In this document: piece after piece, positions 23,804 to 35,800 of the stretch
Numbering within the stretch: the stretch's first letter is position 1
Layout: every line of letters begins with the position of its first letter
Program-made: the position numbers and the translations under genes
NCBI RefSeq assembly: GCF_046267875.1
Contig: NZ_CP176502.1
Location: 186,001 to 250,000 of the forward strand
Direction of reading: 5' to 3'
Origin: Mannheimia glucosida
Lineage (GTDB): Bacteria; Pseudomonadota; Gammaproteobacteria; Enterobacterales; Pasteurellaceae
DNA: 64,000 nucleotides
Notes under the pieces: model-generated
Databases searched by the model: none
What the model saw: only the letters and a program-made list of their open reading frames with translations
Told to the model about the DNA's origin: nothing

Positions 23804-26800
23804 CTACCACTGATAACCTACGCTTGCAGCAGCACCTGTATCACCACGGCTGTTAGAGTTAACGCTGAATTTGATACCCACTTTACCATTATCTGATAAA
23901 CGAGAATAACCTACAGCAATAGCTCCTTGACCACGGTAAGCACCTACACCGGCTGAAACCATCGATTTACCAGGTTGTGTTACGTGATATAAATTACCTG
24001 CGGCTAATGCACCTGCAATACCTGCACGTAAGTCTTTATCTACGTTACTGATACGATTGTTCAGACGATTTTCTGCACCTTTCAACTGATTCACATTAAC
24101 AGCATCAGTGCCTTTCACACCCGGAGCAACATTGGTAATACGTGTTGGTGCATTGTTGCTACCTGCAACATTAAGCTCATTCACGCCATCTTTTGCTACC
24201 GTTGAGCTGATGGTTGTACCACCTACTTTCACGCTATCAAATTCCGGATTGCTTGAAGTTGCCACTTCAACGGTTGAACCTTTACGGGAAACAACCACGT
24301 TTTTACCACCTGAAACAGTCACTTTACCATTGTTATTAACACGTTGAGTACCTTGCTCTGAAGTTTCAGCAACGTTACCATCAACAGTAAGATCCCAACC
24401 TGCATTTTGGATAGCATTATGTAACTGGCTACCATTCACGGCATCTTTACTTGTTGCACTCACATCACCATCTTTCACGTTGGTAATCTTCGTACCTTTC
24501 GCATCAATACCGCCTTTGGTAACACTTGGGCCGTCTTTAATGGTTAAACCATTGTTATTTACGGTTGTGTCGCCAGTTGTTACAGAACCATCTTCAGTTA
24601 AATCAATTGCTTTCGCTAATTGTACCTCTAATGTGTCTGTACCATTCGCTTTCACATTGATGTTACCTGATGCTGACTTAAAGTTTTCAGAAGCTGTTTT
24701 ATCTACACCTTCACCTTTCACTTTAACTTCAGTATTCAGTTTCTGACGGTTCTTCACATCTTCATTGTTACCAGAGAAGATTAATCCATCATTTAAGGTT
24801 GCAACTTGTTCTGTGACAGTTTTACCGTCTTTATCTTTGGTCTCATAAACGATACGAGTCTTACCGTTCTCACCCGGTAATCCATCTTTACCATTTGTAC
24901 CATCAACACCTTCAGCACCATCTTTCACTGCAATATTTGCACTTGCACCCGGTTTACCGTCAGCGCCTTTCGGACCGGTTAAGCCGATAGAGCCATCTTT
25001 ACCGTTTAATACAACAGAAGCGCCATCTTTACCAGTAGCTCCAATTGAACCATCAACACCGTCTTTACCATCGCGACCTGCAGTAATTGTGCCGTCACCT
25101 TTAATAGTTACGCCATCTTTACCGTCTTTGCCAGCAACGCCGATTTGACCGTCTTTACCATCTTTACCACCAATGGTTAAGTTGTTGTTCAAGCCGAAGG
25201 TCACGTTATTACCATCTTTAGTAATAATAATGTTACCGTCTTTGTTATTTAGATCAACTGTTGCACCTGGTTTAACGTTGCCTTTGTCTTTACCATTTGC
25301 TGTTAAGTTCCAACCTGCGTTAGCAACTTCTTGCACTTGATATAACTGGCTACCGTTTACCGCATCTTTGCTGGTTGCAGAAATTTCACCGTCTTGAACG
25401 TTAGTGATTTTCTTATCGCCTGCACTGATGCCGTCTTTAGTCACACTTGGGCCATCTTTGATAGTTAAACCATCTTTATTTACCGTAGTATCACCAATAG
25501 TTACAGAGCCTTCTTTAGTTAAGTCAATATCTTTAGCTAATTTAACCGTTAAAGTACCGTTGTTATTTACTACACCGATATTATTAGCATCAGATAGTTT
25601 AGTAGCATCTTTCTCACCACCAGTGATGCTTAAAGTTTCGTTTAGTTTCTTAGTAATGACTTTACCATCGTCACCAACGAATTTCAGGCCATCGTTTAAG
25701 GTTGCTACTTCTTCTTTAACAGGGTTGCCGTCTTTATCTTTAGTTTCATAAACGATACGAGTCTTCGTTTCGCCATCTTTACCATCAACACCCGGTTTAC
25801 CTTGCTCGAAGGTCATAGTGCCATTCGAACCATCTTTACCGTTGATACCGATAGAACCATCTTTACCGTTTAAGGTTACACCTGTTTTACCATCTGCACC
25901 TTTCACACCGATTGCACCATCTTTACCTGGTTTTCCGTCTTTACCCGGACCGCCGATAGTTAAATCGTTATTTAATGCAAAGGTTACATTGTTGTCAGTC
26001 GTTTCTTTAGTAATGATGATATTACCGTCTTCATTATTAAATGAAACTTTACCTTTAGGACCAACATTGGTGCTGTTATTGCCATTTGCTGCAATATCCC
26101 AACCAGAGTTCGCTACATCATAAACCTGTTTTAACTGGTCTTCTGTTGCTGCTTGACCACTAGTAAAGTTATTTGGATCAAATGTCTTATTGGTTAAGCC
26201 ACCGATTGTACCTTTATTACCGTCAACAGTAATCGAATTATCGCCACCTACTGTTAAGCTATCACCGGTTAATGCCGAATCACCTACACCAACAACATTC
26301 GTGTCAATATAAGTATCACCGATTGTTACCGAACCTTCGTCTGTTAAGTCAATGTTTCTTGCTAATTTCACCATTAACTTACCATCTTTATTCACAACGC
26401 CGATATTATCATCAGATAAATCATCTAAATCGGTATCGCCGCCTGAAATTTGTAAGGTTTCATTTAGCTTCTTATCGATAACTTTACCGTCATCACCTAC
26501 GAATCTTAAGCCATCGTTCAGTGTTGCAACTTCCTCAGTTGTACCGTCTGGTTTCTCATAAACGATACGGGTTTTGCTTTCGCCATCTTTACCGTCGTTG
26601 CCGGCAAGACCTTTAGCACCGTCTTTTACAGAGATAGTTGCACTTGCACCATCTTTACCGTCTTGACCTTTAGGACCGGTTAATCCGATTGAGCCATCTT
26701 TTCCGTTTAAGGTCACACCAGCTGTACCATCGGCACCTTTAACACCAACCTTACCATCAACACCATCTTTACCGTCTTTACCCGGACCACCAATGGTTAA

Positions 26801-29800
26801 ATTGTTGTTTAAGGCAAAGTCGATCGCATTATCGCTTACCGTTGTGATGATGTTTTTATCTTTAGAAGTGTAATTTACGGTTTCCCCTAATTTCACATTA
26901 TCTTCTTTAGCACCATCTGCCAGTTCAGAATTATCCGCAGTAATGTTAAAGCCTTTGTTGATTAAGCTATCCGTTGCATTACGTACATCTTTAATGTTCG
27001 CTGCATTAGTACCTACTTTTTCTAGCTGCTCATCTGTTAAATCATTCACAGATTCAACAGCTTTACCATCTTTACCAGGCTGACCATTAATACCATCAAT
27101 ACCGCTCTTCACGTTAACAATTTGGTTGTTACCGTTATCTAAGCCATCTTGAGTTAACTTAACTGGTGCTTTCACTTCACCATCTGCTCCGTCCGCTGGT
27201 TTTGCCGGTGTAATAGTCATACCATTATTGGTAATCTCGGTTGATGGTTTAGTGTTGTCAACAACATCTTTACCACCATTTTCACCTGGCTTGTACTCAA
27301 CAAATTTCGCACTTGTTAAATCTTTAAGATCACGGTTAAGTTGGATTTCAAGCTGATCTTTCTCATTAGCAACAACATTGATATTACCTGCTGCTGACTT
27401 GAAGTTCTCAGATGACTCTTTGTCATTAATTCCTTGTGCTACTTCACCAACGATGTTCACTACGCTATTTAGCTTGTGACGATTTAACTTATCATTGTTA
27501 CCTGCAAAGATTAAACCATCGTTTAAGGTTGCAACAGTTTCAGGCTCACCTTGTGGGTTACCGTCTTTATCAGTCGGTTGGTAAACGATACGTGTTGTGC
27601 CGTTTTGACCCGGTAAGCCGTTTTCACCATCTTTACCATTAACACCTTGAGCACCATCTGCTGATTTAAATGTTAAGCCGTCTTTACCGTCTTTACCATT
27701 TAAGCCGATAGAACCATCTTTACCGTTAAGTACAACTGCTGAACCATCTTTACCGTTCACACCAACTTTACCGTCAATGCCGTTATCACCGTCTTTACCA
27801 TCACGACCGACAGTGATTGTTGCTTCACCTGGTGTACCGTCTTGACCGTTATCACCCTTGATTGAAACATCGTCTTTACCATCTTGACCTTTAACGCCGA
27901 TAGAGCCAGCTTTACCGTCTTTTCCACCTACATTGAGGTTATTCGCTAAGTCGAAGTCGATCTTGTTATCGTGTACCGTTGTAACGATGTTACCGCTTTC
28001 ACTACGATACTCTACTGTTTGACCAAGCTCTACAGTATCTTCTTTTGCATCATCTGCAAGTTTAGAATTATCAGCAGTGATCTTGAAGCCCGTTTTCACT
28101 AGATCATCAGTAGCATTACGTACATCATTGATATTCGCTGCATTTGTGCCAACTTCTTTAAGCTGCTCTTCTGTTAAATCATTTACAGATTTAACTGGTT
28201 GACCATCTTGACCGTTAACACCATCGATACCGCTCTTCACGTTAACAATTTGGTTGTTACCGTTATCTAAACCTTTATCTGTTAATGATACTGGTTTAGC
28301 ATCTGCGCCATTTTCACTACTAGCTGGTGTAATAGTGATACCTTTATTAGTAAGCTCTGTTGATGGTTTAGTATTATCAACAACCTCTTTACCATCATCA
28401 CCTTGTTTGTACTCAACAAATTTCGCATTTGTTAAATCTTTAAGCTCACGGTTAAGTTGAATTTCAAGCTTATCTGTACCATCAGCTTTAACATTGATGT
28501 TACCTGCTGCTGATTTAAATACAGCTGATGCTGCTTTATCAACACCTTCACCCACAACATTAACTACTGTGTTTAGCTTATGACGATTTAACGTATCTGC
28601 ATTGTTACCAGTAAAAATCAAGCCATCATTTAAGTTAGCAACTTGCTCTTCTTTATCGCCATTTTTGTAAACGATACGAGTTTCGCCGTTATCACCTGGT
28701 AAGCCATCTTTACCAGTGCCATCAACACCTTGTTTGCCATCTTTAACAGCAATATTTGTGCTTGCACCTGGCTGACCATCAGCACCTTTCGGGCCTGTTA
28801 AGCCGATAGAGCCATCTTTGCCGTTTAATACAACAGACGCACCGTCTTTACCATTTACGCCAACTTTACCGTCAATACCATCGGCACCATTACGACCTAC
28901 AACAACTGATGCTTCGCCTGGTACGCCGTCTTTACCGTCATCACCTTTAATTGAAACACCATCTTTGCCGTCTTGGCCTTTAACGCCGATTGCACCAGCT
29001 TTACCGTCTTTACCAACACTTAAGTCGTTATTTAAACTTACTTCAAGTGCTTTCGTTGTTGTACCGTCCGGGTTTTGAACATCAACAACTTTCGTATTAA
29101 TGTTGCTATCGCCAGTAATTTGAGCTGTAGTACCTAAGTTTTGTTTAAACTCATTACCTTCTTTATCTTTCAGACCAAAAGCATTTGTAGAAAGATTTTC
29201 TGCAGTATTTTTCAAGTCACCTACGTTAACAGCATTGTTAAGAACATCACCCGCTGCCTCAGAAAGTTTAACAGGTTGACCATCTTTGTCTTTTAAGCCG
29301 CTATCAACATTAGTGATTTGGTTACCGCCATTGCTTAAGCCATCTTCCGTTAAGGTAACGTTAGATTTAGTTGCATCGTTAGGATCTTTCTTAGCAATCG
29401 TCACACCATCTTTATTGATAACTGTAGAATCGCCATCTGTACCAAATGTTGCACTATTTAAGCCCGTTAGGTCTTTTGCTAATGCCACAGTAATTGTATT
29501 GCCCGCAATTTGCGTCATTACATTTTGACCGGCATCAAACTTAGTCCAATCGGTATTCCCTGCTGCACCTTTAACATCCACTTGCGTATTTAATTTTGCA
29601 TTGTGAACTGTGCCATTGTTAGCACCGAATTTTAAGCCATCGTTAAGGGTTGCAACTTCTTCTTTCTCACCGTTTGGTTTTTCGTAAACGATACGAGTTT
29701 TGCTTTCGCCGTCTTTACCGTCGTTGCCTGCAATACCTGGTTGACCATCTTGAACGACTTTTAATGTCGTTGTTACGCCGTTAGTACCATCTGCACCTTT

Positions 29801-32800
29801 AGGGCCAGTAAAGCCGATAGAACCATCTTTACCGTTAAGTACAACTGCTGAACCGTCTTTGCCGTTCACACCAACTTTACCGTCAATGCCGTCATCACCG
29901 TCTTTACCATCACGACCGACAGTGATTGTTGCTTCACCTGGTGTACCGTCTTTACCGTCATCACCTTTGATTGAAACACCATCTTTTCCGTCTTGGCCTT
30001 TAACGCCGATTGTACCGGCTTCACCTGGCTGACCATCTTTACCGTCTTTACCAACAGATAACGTAGAATTTAAGCTAAATTGGATTTCATTATCTTTAAC
30101 TGTTGTCACAATATTGCTGTCTGGATCGGTAAATTTAACTGTTTGACCTAACTTAACATTATCTTCTTTCGCACCAGCATCTAAACCAGAGTTATCGGCT
30201 GTAATGTTAAAGCCAGTTTTAACTAACTTATCAGCTACCGCATAAAGTTGTGAACCGTTGATCGCATCTGTTGAATCAGAAGTGATTCGACCTGCTGCTA
30301 CATTTTGAATTTGGCGTTCTTTACCTGCGGAGCCTACTGATACCACATAGTTTGTGTTTTCATTAGCTCCCGCAAAACCAGTGTAAGTAATACCACCTAC
30401 AGTTGCGTTACTTGTTGGCGTTGCTGCAGTTACAGTTGATTCGCTACCTAATGCTACAGAGCTTTCTAAGGTTGCTTGAGCCCCCATACCTACTGCAACA
30501 GCAAATGTTTTATTCGCAACAGATTGAGTACCTACTGCGACTGCTGATTGTGCGCTTGCAGTTGCATTTGTACCTACCGCTAATGCTGCTCGATCTTCAG
30601 CTCTTGAGCCTACACCTAAAGCAGTTGCTTTCTCTGCAGTTGCATTTGCATTAGAACCTACTGCTGTTGCATCACCAGCACTTGCTGTTGTTTCACGACC
30701 AATCGCTGTTGCACCATTTGCAGTTGCATTTGCTTGAGAACCTACCGCTGTTGCTTGGGTACCTGCTGCTTTTGAGTTTACACCTAAAGCTGCTGCAGCA
30801 TTACCATTTGCATTTGAGTTTGTACCCAGTGCAATAGCACCTTGATCTACAGAGGTTGCATTCGGACCAATTGCAATAGAGTTAACACCTTTAGCACCAT
30901 CATTTAATCTGTTTTCTGCAACCGTTGAATTTACAGAGAAGTATTTAACCGTAAATTTATCTACAGCTTCAGCACTCAGTTTAAAATCGATCTTATTGTC
31001 GCTTACCGTTGTAACGATATTTTTATCAGATGAAGTATAAGTAATAGTTTCACCTAATTGAACATTGTCTGGTTGACCAACGTCAGCTGTAATATTAAAA
31101 CCTTGAGCTACTTTATTGCTTAAGTTGGTTACATTTTGGTTAGTTGCATAAAGCTGTGAACCATTAACTGCATCTTTAGAAGTTTCGCTTAAATCACCTT
31201 CTTTAACATTCGTGATTTTAACTGGCGCACCATTTACATCACCAACTTTAACGTTACCGCCTTCATTTGTGATTTTCGGACCATTGTTAATGGTAATACC
31301 TTCATTAGTAATGTTTGTGCCACCAATGGTTACAGAACCTGAATCAGTTAAGTTTAGGTTTTTCGCTAATTTAACAGTTAAATTACCATTGCCATCTGCA
31401 ACAACATTAATATTGCCTGCTGCTGATTGGAAAGCGCCTGACTGTTCTTTATTTACACCCTCACCAATAATAGTAACTAAGCTGTTTAACTTATGTTTGT
31501 TCTCAACTTCGTTATTACCGGTAAAACGTAAACCATCGTTTAAGGTTGCAACTTCTTCTTTACCACCTGTTTCGTTTGTGTAAACGATACGAGTAGTTTG
31601 AGTACCATCTTTACCATCCTTGCCTTTAGCACCATCTAATCCAGGAGCGCCTTTCTCAACGGTCATGGTTGCATTTGCACCATCTTTACCGTTGATGCCA
31701 ATTTTACCTGGAGCACCATCTTTGCCGACTACAACAGTGCCGTTACCATTGATAGTTACACCATCTTTGCCATCTGTACCTTTAACACCGATAGAGCCGT
31801 CTTTTCCGTCTTTACCACTTACAGATACATCACCGGCTAATGCAATTTCTAATGCTTTTTCAGCAACATTTGCGGTTACGGTTACACCATCTTTGCCTTT
31901 AACTTGAATCGTTTTACCTAAGTCTTGCTTAACTTCAGTATTCTTATCATCGCCAGTTAAACCAAAGCCACCCGTTGTTGCATTAGTTAGGTTATTAACT
32001 GTATCTTTTAAATCGCCTACGTTAACCGCATTGGTTGTCGTTGCATTGGCAAGATCAGTTTTTTCGCCATTTGCATTAGTTAAACCGCTTGATACATTGG
32101 TGATCTGTTTGTTACCAGCGCTAATACCTGTGTTAGTCACACTTGGACCATTAGCAATAGTTAATCCTGAATCATTTAAAGTTGTATTACCAATAGTTAC
32201 CGAACCATCTTTGGTTAAGTTTACATCTTTAGATAATTTAACAACTAATCCATCATTAGTATTTACTACACCAATATTGTTATCAGCCAATTTGGTTAAA
32301 TCAGCACCACCAGTTACATTTAAAGTTTGGTTTAGTTTCTTCGCGATAACCTTATTATCATCACCTACGAATTTTAAACCATCATTAAGTGTTGCAACTT
32401 CTTCCGGACCATCTTTGGTTTCATAAACAATACGTGTTTTAGTTGTACCATCTACGCCATCAACACCTGGTTTACCATTTTTAACAGTAATATTTGCATT
32501 AGCACCATCTTTACCGTTAATGCCAATTGAACCATCTTTACCATTTAAAGCAACACCAGTTGAACCATCAGCACCTTTAACACCGATAGAGCCGTCTTTA
32601 CCATCAGCACCATTTTTACCTGGTCCACCAATAGTTAACTCATTATTTAATGCAAATGTTACATTATGGGCATCTTTAGTAATTTGAATGTTGCCATCTT
32701 TATTATTTAGATCAACCGTCTCTTTAGGCTTAACATTACTGCTATTCTGTCCTTCATTAATGGTTAAATTCCAACCTGCATTTGCAATTTCTTGTACAGT

Positions 32801-35800
32801 ATATAACTGGCTTCCATTAACAGCATCTGTAGAAGTATTGTTTACATCACCCGCTTTCACGTTAGTAATTTTTGTTGGGCTTCCATCTTGATTAGCAACA
32901 CTTACACTACCGTCTTTATTAGTGATTTTCGGGCCATTGTTAATGGTAATACCTTCATTAGTAATGTTTGTGCCACCAATAGTTACAGAGCCATCTTCAG
33001 TCAAGTTCACATTCTTCGCCAACGCAACAGTAATATTATTACCATTGATTTGCGTCATGATGTTTTTACCAGCGTCAAACTTATTCCACTCGGTATTGCC
33101 TTCAGCACCTTTTACATTCACTTGCGTATTTAATTTTGCATTGTGAACATCACCTGTGTTAGCGCCAAATTTTAAGCCATCGTTAAGGGTTGCAACTTCT
33201 TCTGTAACAGGATTACCATTTTTATCTTTGGTTTCATAAATGATACGAGTCTTACCATCCGCACCATCAACCCCTGGTTGACCATTCTTAACTGTCACAT
33301 TTGCAGTTGCAGACTGACCATTTTCACCTTTAGGACCTGTTAAGCCGATAGAGCCATCTTTACCGTTTAATACTACCGCAGAACCGTCTTTACCATTTAC
33401 ACCAATAGTTCCGTCTTTACCATCAGCACCTGCTTTACCAATTGATAACGTGCTATTTAACGCAAAATCAATTTGATTATTTGTTACAGTAGTAATAATG
33501 TTTTTATCAGTTGAGGTATAAGTAATTTTCTCACCTAATTGAACATTATCTTCTTGGCCATTATCTGCAGTGATATTAAAGCCTTTTTTCACAAACTCAT
33601 CTAACTTCGTTACATTATTTGAAACATTAGTTACATTTTGATTAGTTTCATGAAGTTGTGAACCATTTACAGCATCTTTGCTATCTGCACTGATTGTACC
33701 GTTTGATACATTAGTGATTTTCTTATCACCTGCATTGATACCAGTTTGAGTTACACTTGGGCCATTCGTAATATTCAAACCATCATTGTTAACTGTAGTA
33801 TTACCAATAACAACAGAACCGTCATTTGTTAAATTCAAGTTTTTAGCTAACTGAACTTCTAAAATTGAATTACCGTCTGCTTTAACATTGATGTTACCTG
33901 TAGCAGATTCAAATGTTTTTGACTGCTCTTTAGTTACACCTTCACCTCTCACAGTTACTAAGCTATTAAGCTTATGTTTGTTTTCAGTGTCATCATCATT
34001 ACCAGTAAAGCGTAAACCATCGTTTAAGTTAGCAACTTCTTCTTTCTCACCTTTTTCATTGGTGTAAACTATACGAGTAGTTTTCTCACCTGTTTTTCCG
34101 TCTTTACCAGAAGCACCGTCTAAGCCCGGGGCACCTTTTTCAACGGTCATGGTTGCATTTGCACCATCTTTACCGTTAATACCAATAGTGCCATCTTTAC
34201 CATTAATGCCAATGCTACCTGGTTGACCATCTTTGCCAACAACAACTGTACCATTTCCATTAATAGTTACACCATTCTCACCGTCTTGCCCTTTAATACC
34301 AATAGAACCATCTTTTCCGTCTTTACCACCTACAGAAAGAGTTGAATTTAACGCAAATTTAATTTGGTTATCGCTTACCGTTGTAATAATATTTGCATCA
34401 GGATCAGTAAATTTAATTGTATCTCCTAATTTAACATTATCAGGAGTACCATTATCGGCTGTGATATTAAAGCCACCCTCAACTTTATTCGTTAAGTTTG
34501 TTACATTTTGGTTTGTTGCATATAATTGTGAACCATTAACAGCATCTTTAGAAGTAGCACTTACGTCCCCATCTGCTACGTTAGTGATTTTTTTGCTACC
34601 AGCGTCAATGCCGCTTTTAGTAACATTCGGCCCACCATTGATAGTTAAACCATTTTGATCAACTTTGGTGTCGCCAATAGTTACAGATCCACCCGTAGTC
34701 AAATCTAAGGTGTTATTTAAGTTAACTTTAACTTTGCCATCTGTAGCAGTTGTATTGATATTATTGTTACCACCAACTACTTCAACAGCTTCACCTAATT
34801 TTTTCTTAACTGTTTGACCGTCTTGAGCTGTTAAACCAAAACCTTTTTCTGTTGCTTCATTAACCGCTGTTGTAACCGTTTTGCTTAAGTCAATTTCAAC
34901 TGTGCCACCATCGTTACGGGTTAAAGTTGCTTTTTTGCCATCTGCATCTGTTGCAGAAGTGGTTACAAAGTTATTTTTAATACCAGTAACCGCTGCGGTT
35001 GTACCATCATTTTTGTTTAACGTTGCAGTTGCATTACCTTGACTATCATAAACTACACTACCACCTGTTACATGCGTATCTTTAGTGAAGTCAGTAATCG
35101 CTTTCTCACTCAAGCTCACGATATAAGTACGATCGTCACCTTCACGTTTTTCCGTACCAGTAGTATGTTCGGTAACAGTAAGGTACTCGCTGTTTTTAGG
35201 GTTAGCAACTACACCTGTTTTGGTGTCATCATCTTTCTTAAACTCTGTAAGTGCTTTGTCTGTTAACTTAACTTCATAGTTAGTTTTGTTGGTTACAGGA
35301 TCTTTTGCACCAGCAGTAACTGTTAAGTAGTCTTTTGAAGACTCTGCATGGCTTGCCGTAGTGCCATCAGCATTAATGGTATAGGTTGTAATGCCTGTTG
35401 TATCTTTCTTAGCATCTACAGAGGCAATATTCGTACCTTTTTCCACTTTTGCAGCAACAGCAGATAACTTACCTGTTGTTGCATCACGGGTAATAGTTGT
35501 GCCATCAACATTCACTGTAAAATCTAATGAATTTTCTTTATCAGCAAAATTTGGTGTAATCGTTACTGATTTATCGCTTGATTTAAAATCAACCACATCA
35601 CCAAAGTTAACTTTGCTGTCTTTATTTGAGCCGCTTGCTTTTACAGTCCAGCTACCCTCTGTCATCACCGCATATAATTGAGAGCCGTTGATTGCATCGG
35701 TTGACGTATTAGAAATTTCACCTGGTGCAACAAATTTGATTTGGCGTTCGTTAGCATCAGAACCCACACTAACATAGTCACCTGCTACTACAGAATCATG

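Noticed and set aside
24420..34570. Regularly spaced repeats resembling a CRISPR array or tandem array
   Set aside because: The period is 0.8-1.1 kb, the units are in frame and coding, and there are no short repeats with unique spacers or cas genes.
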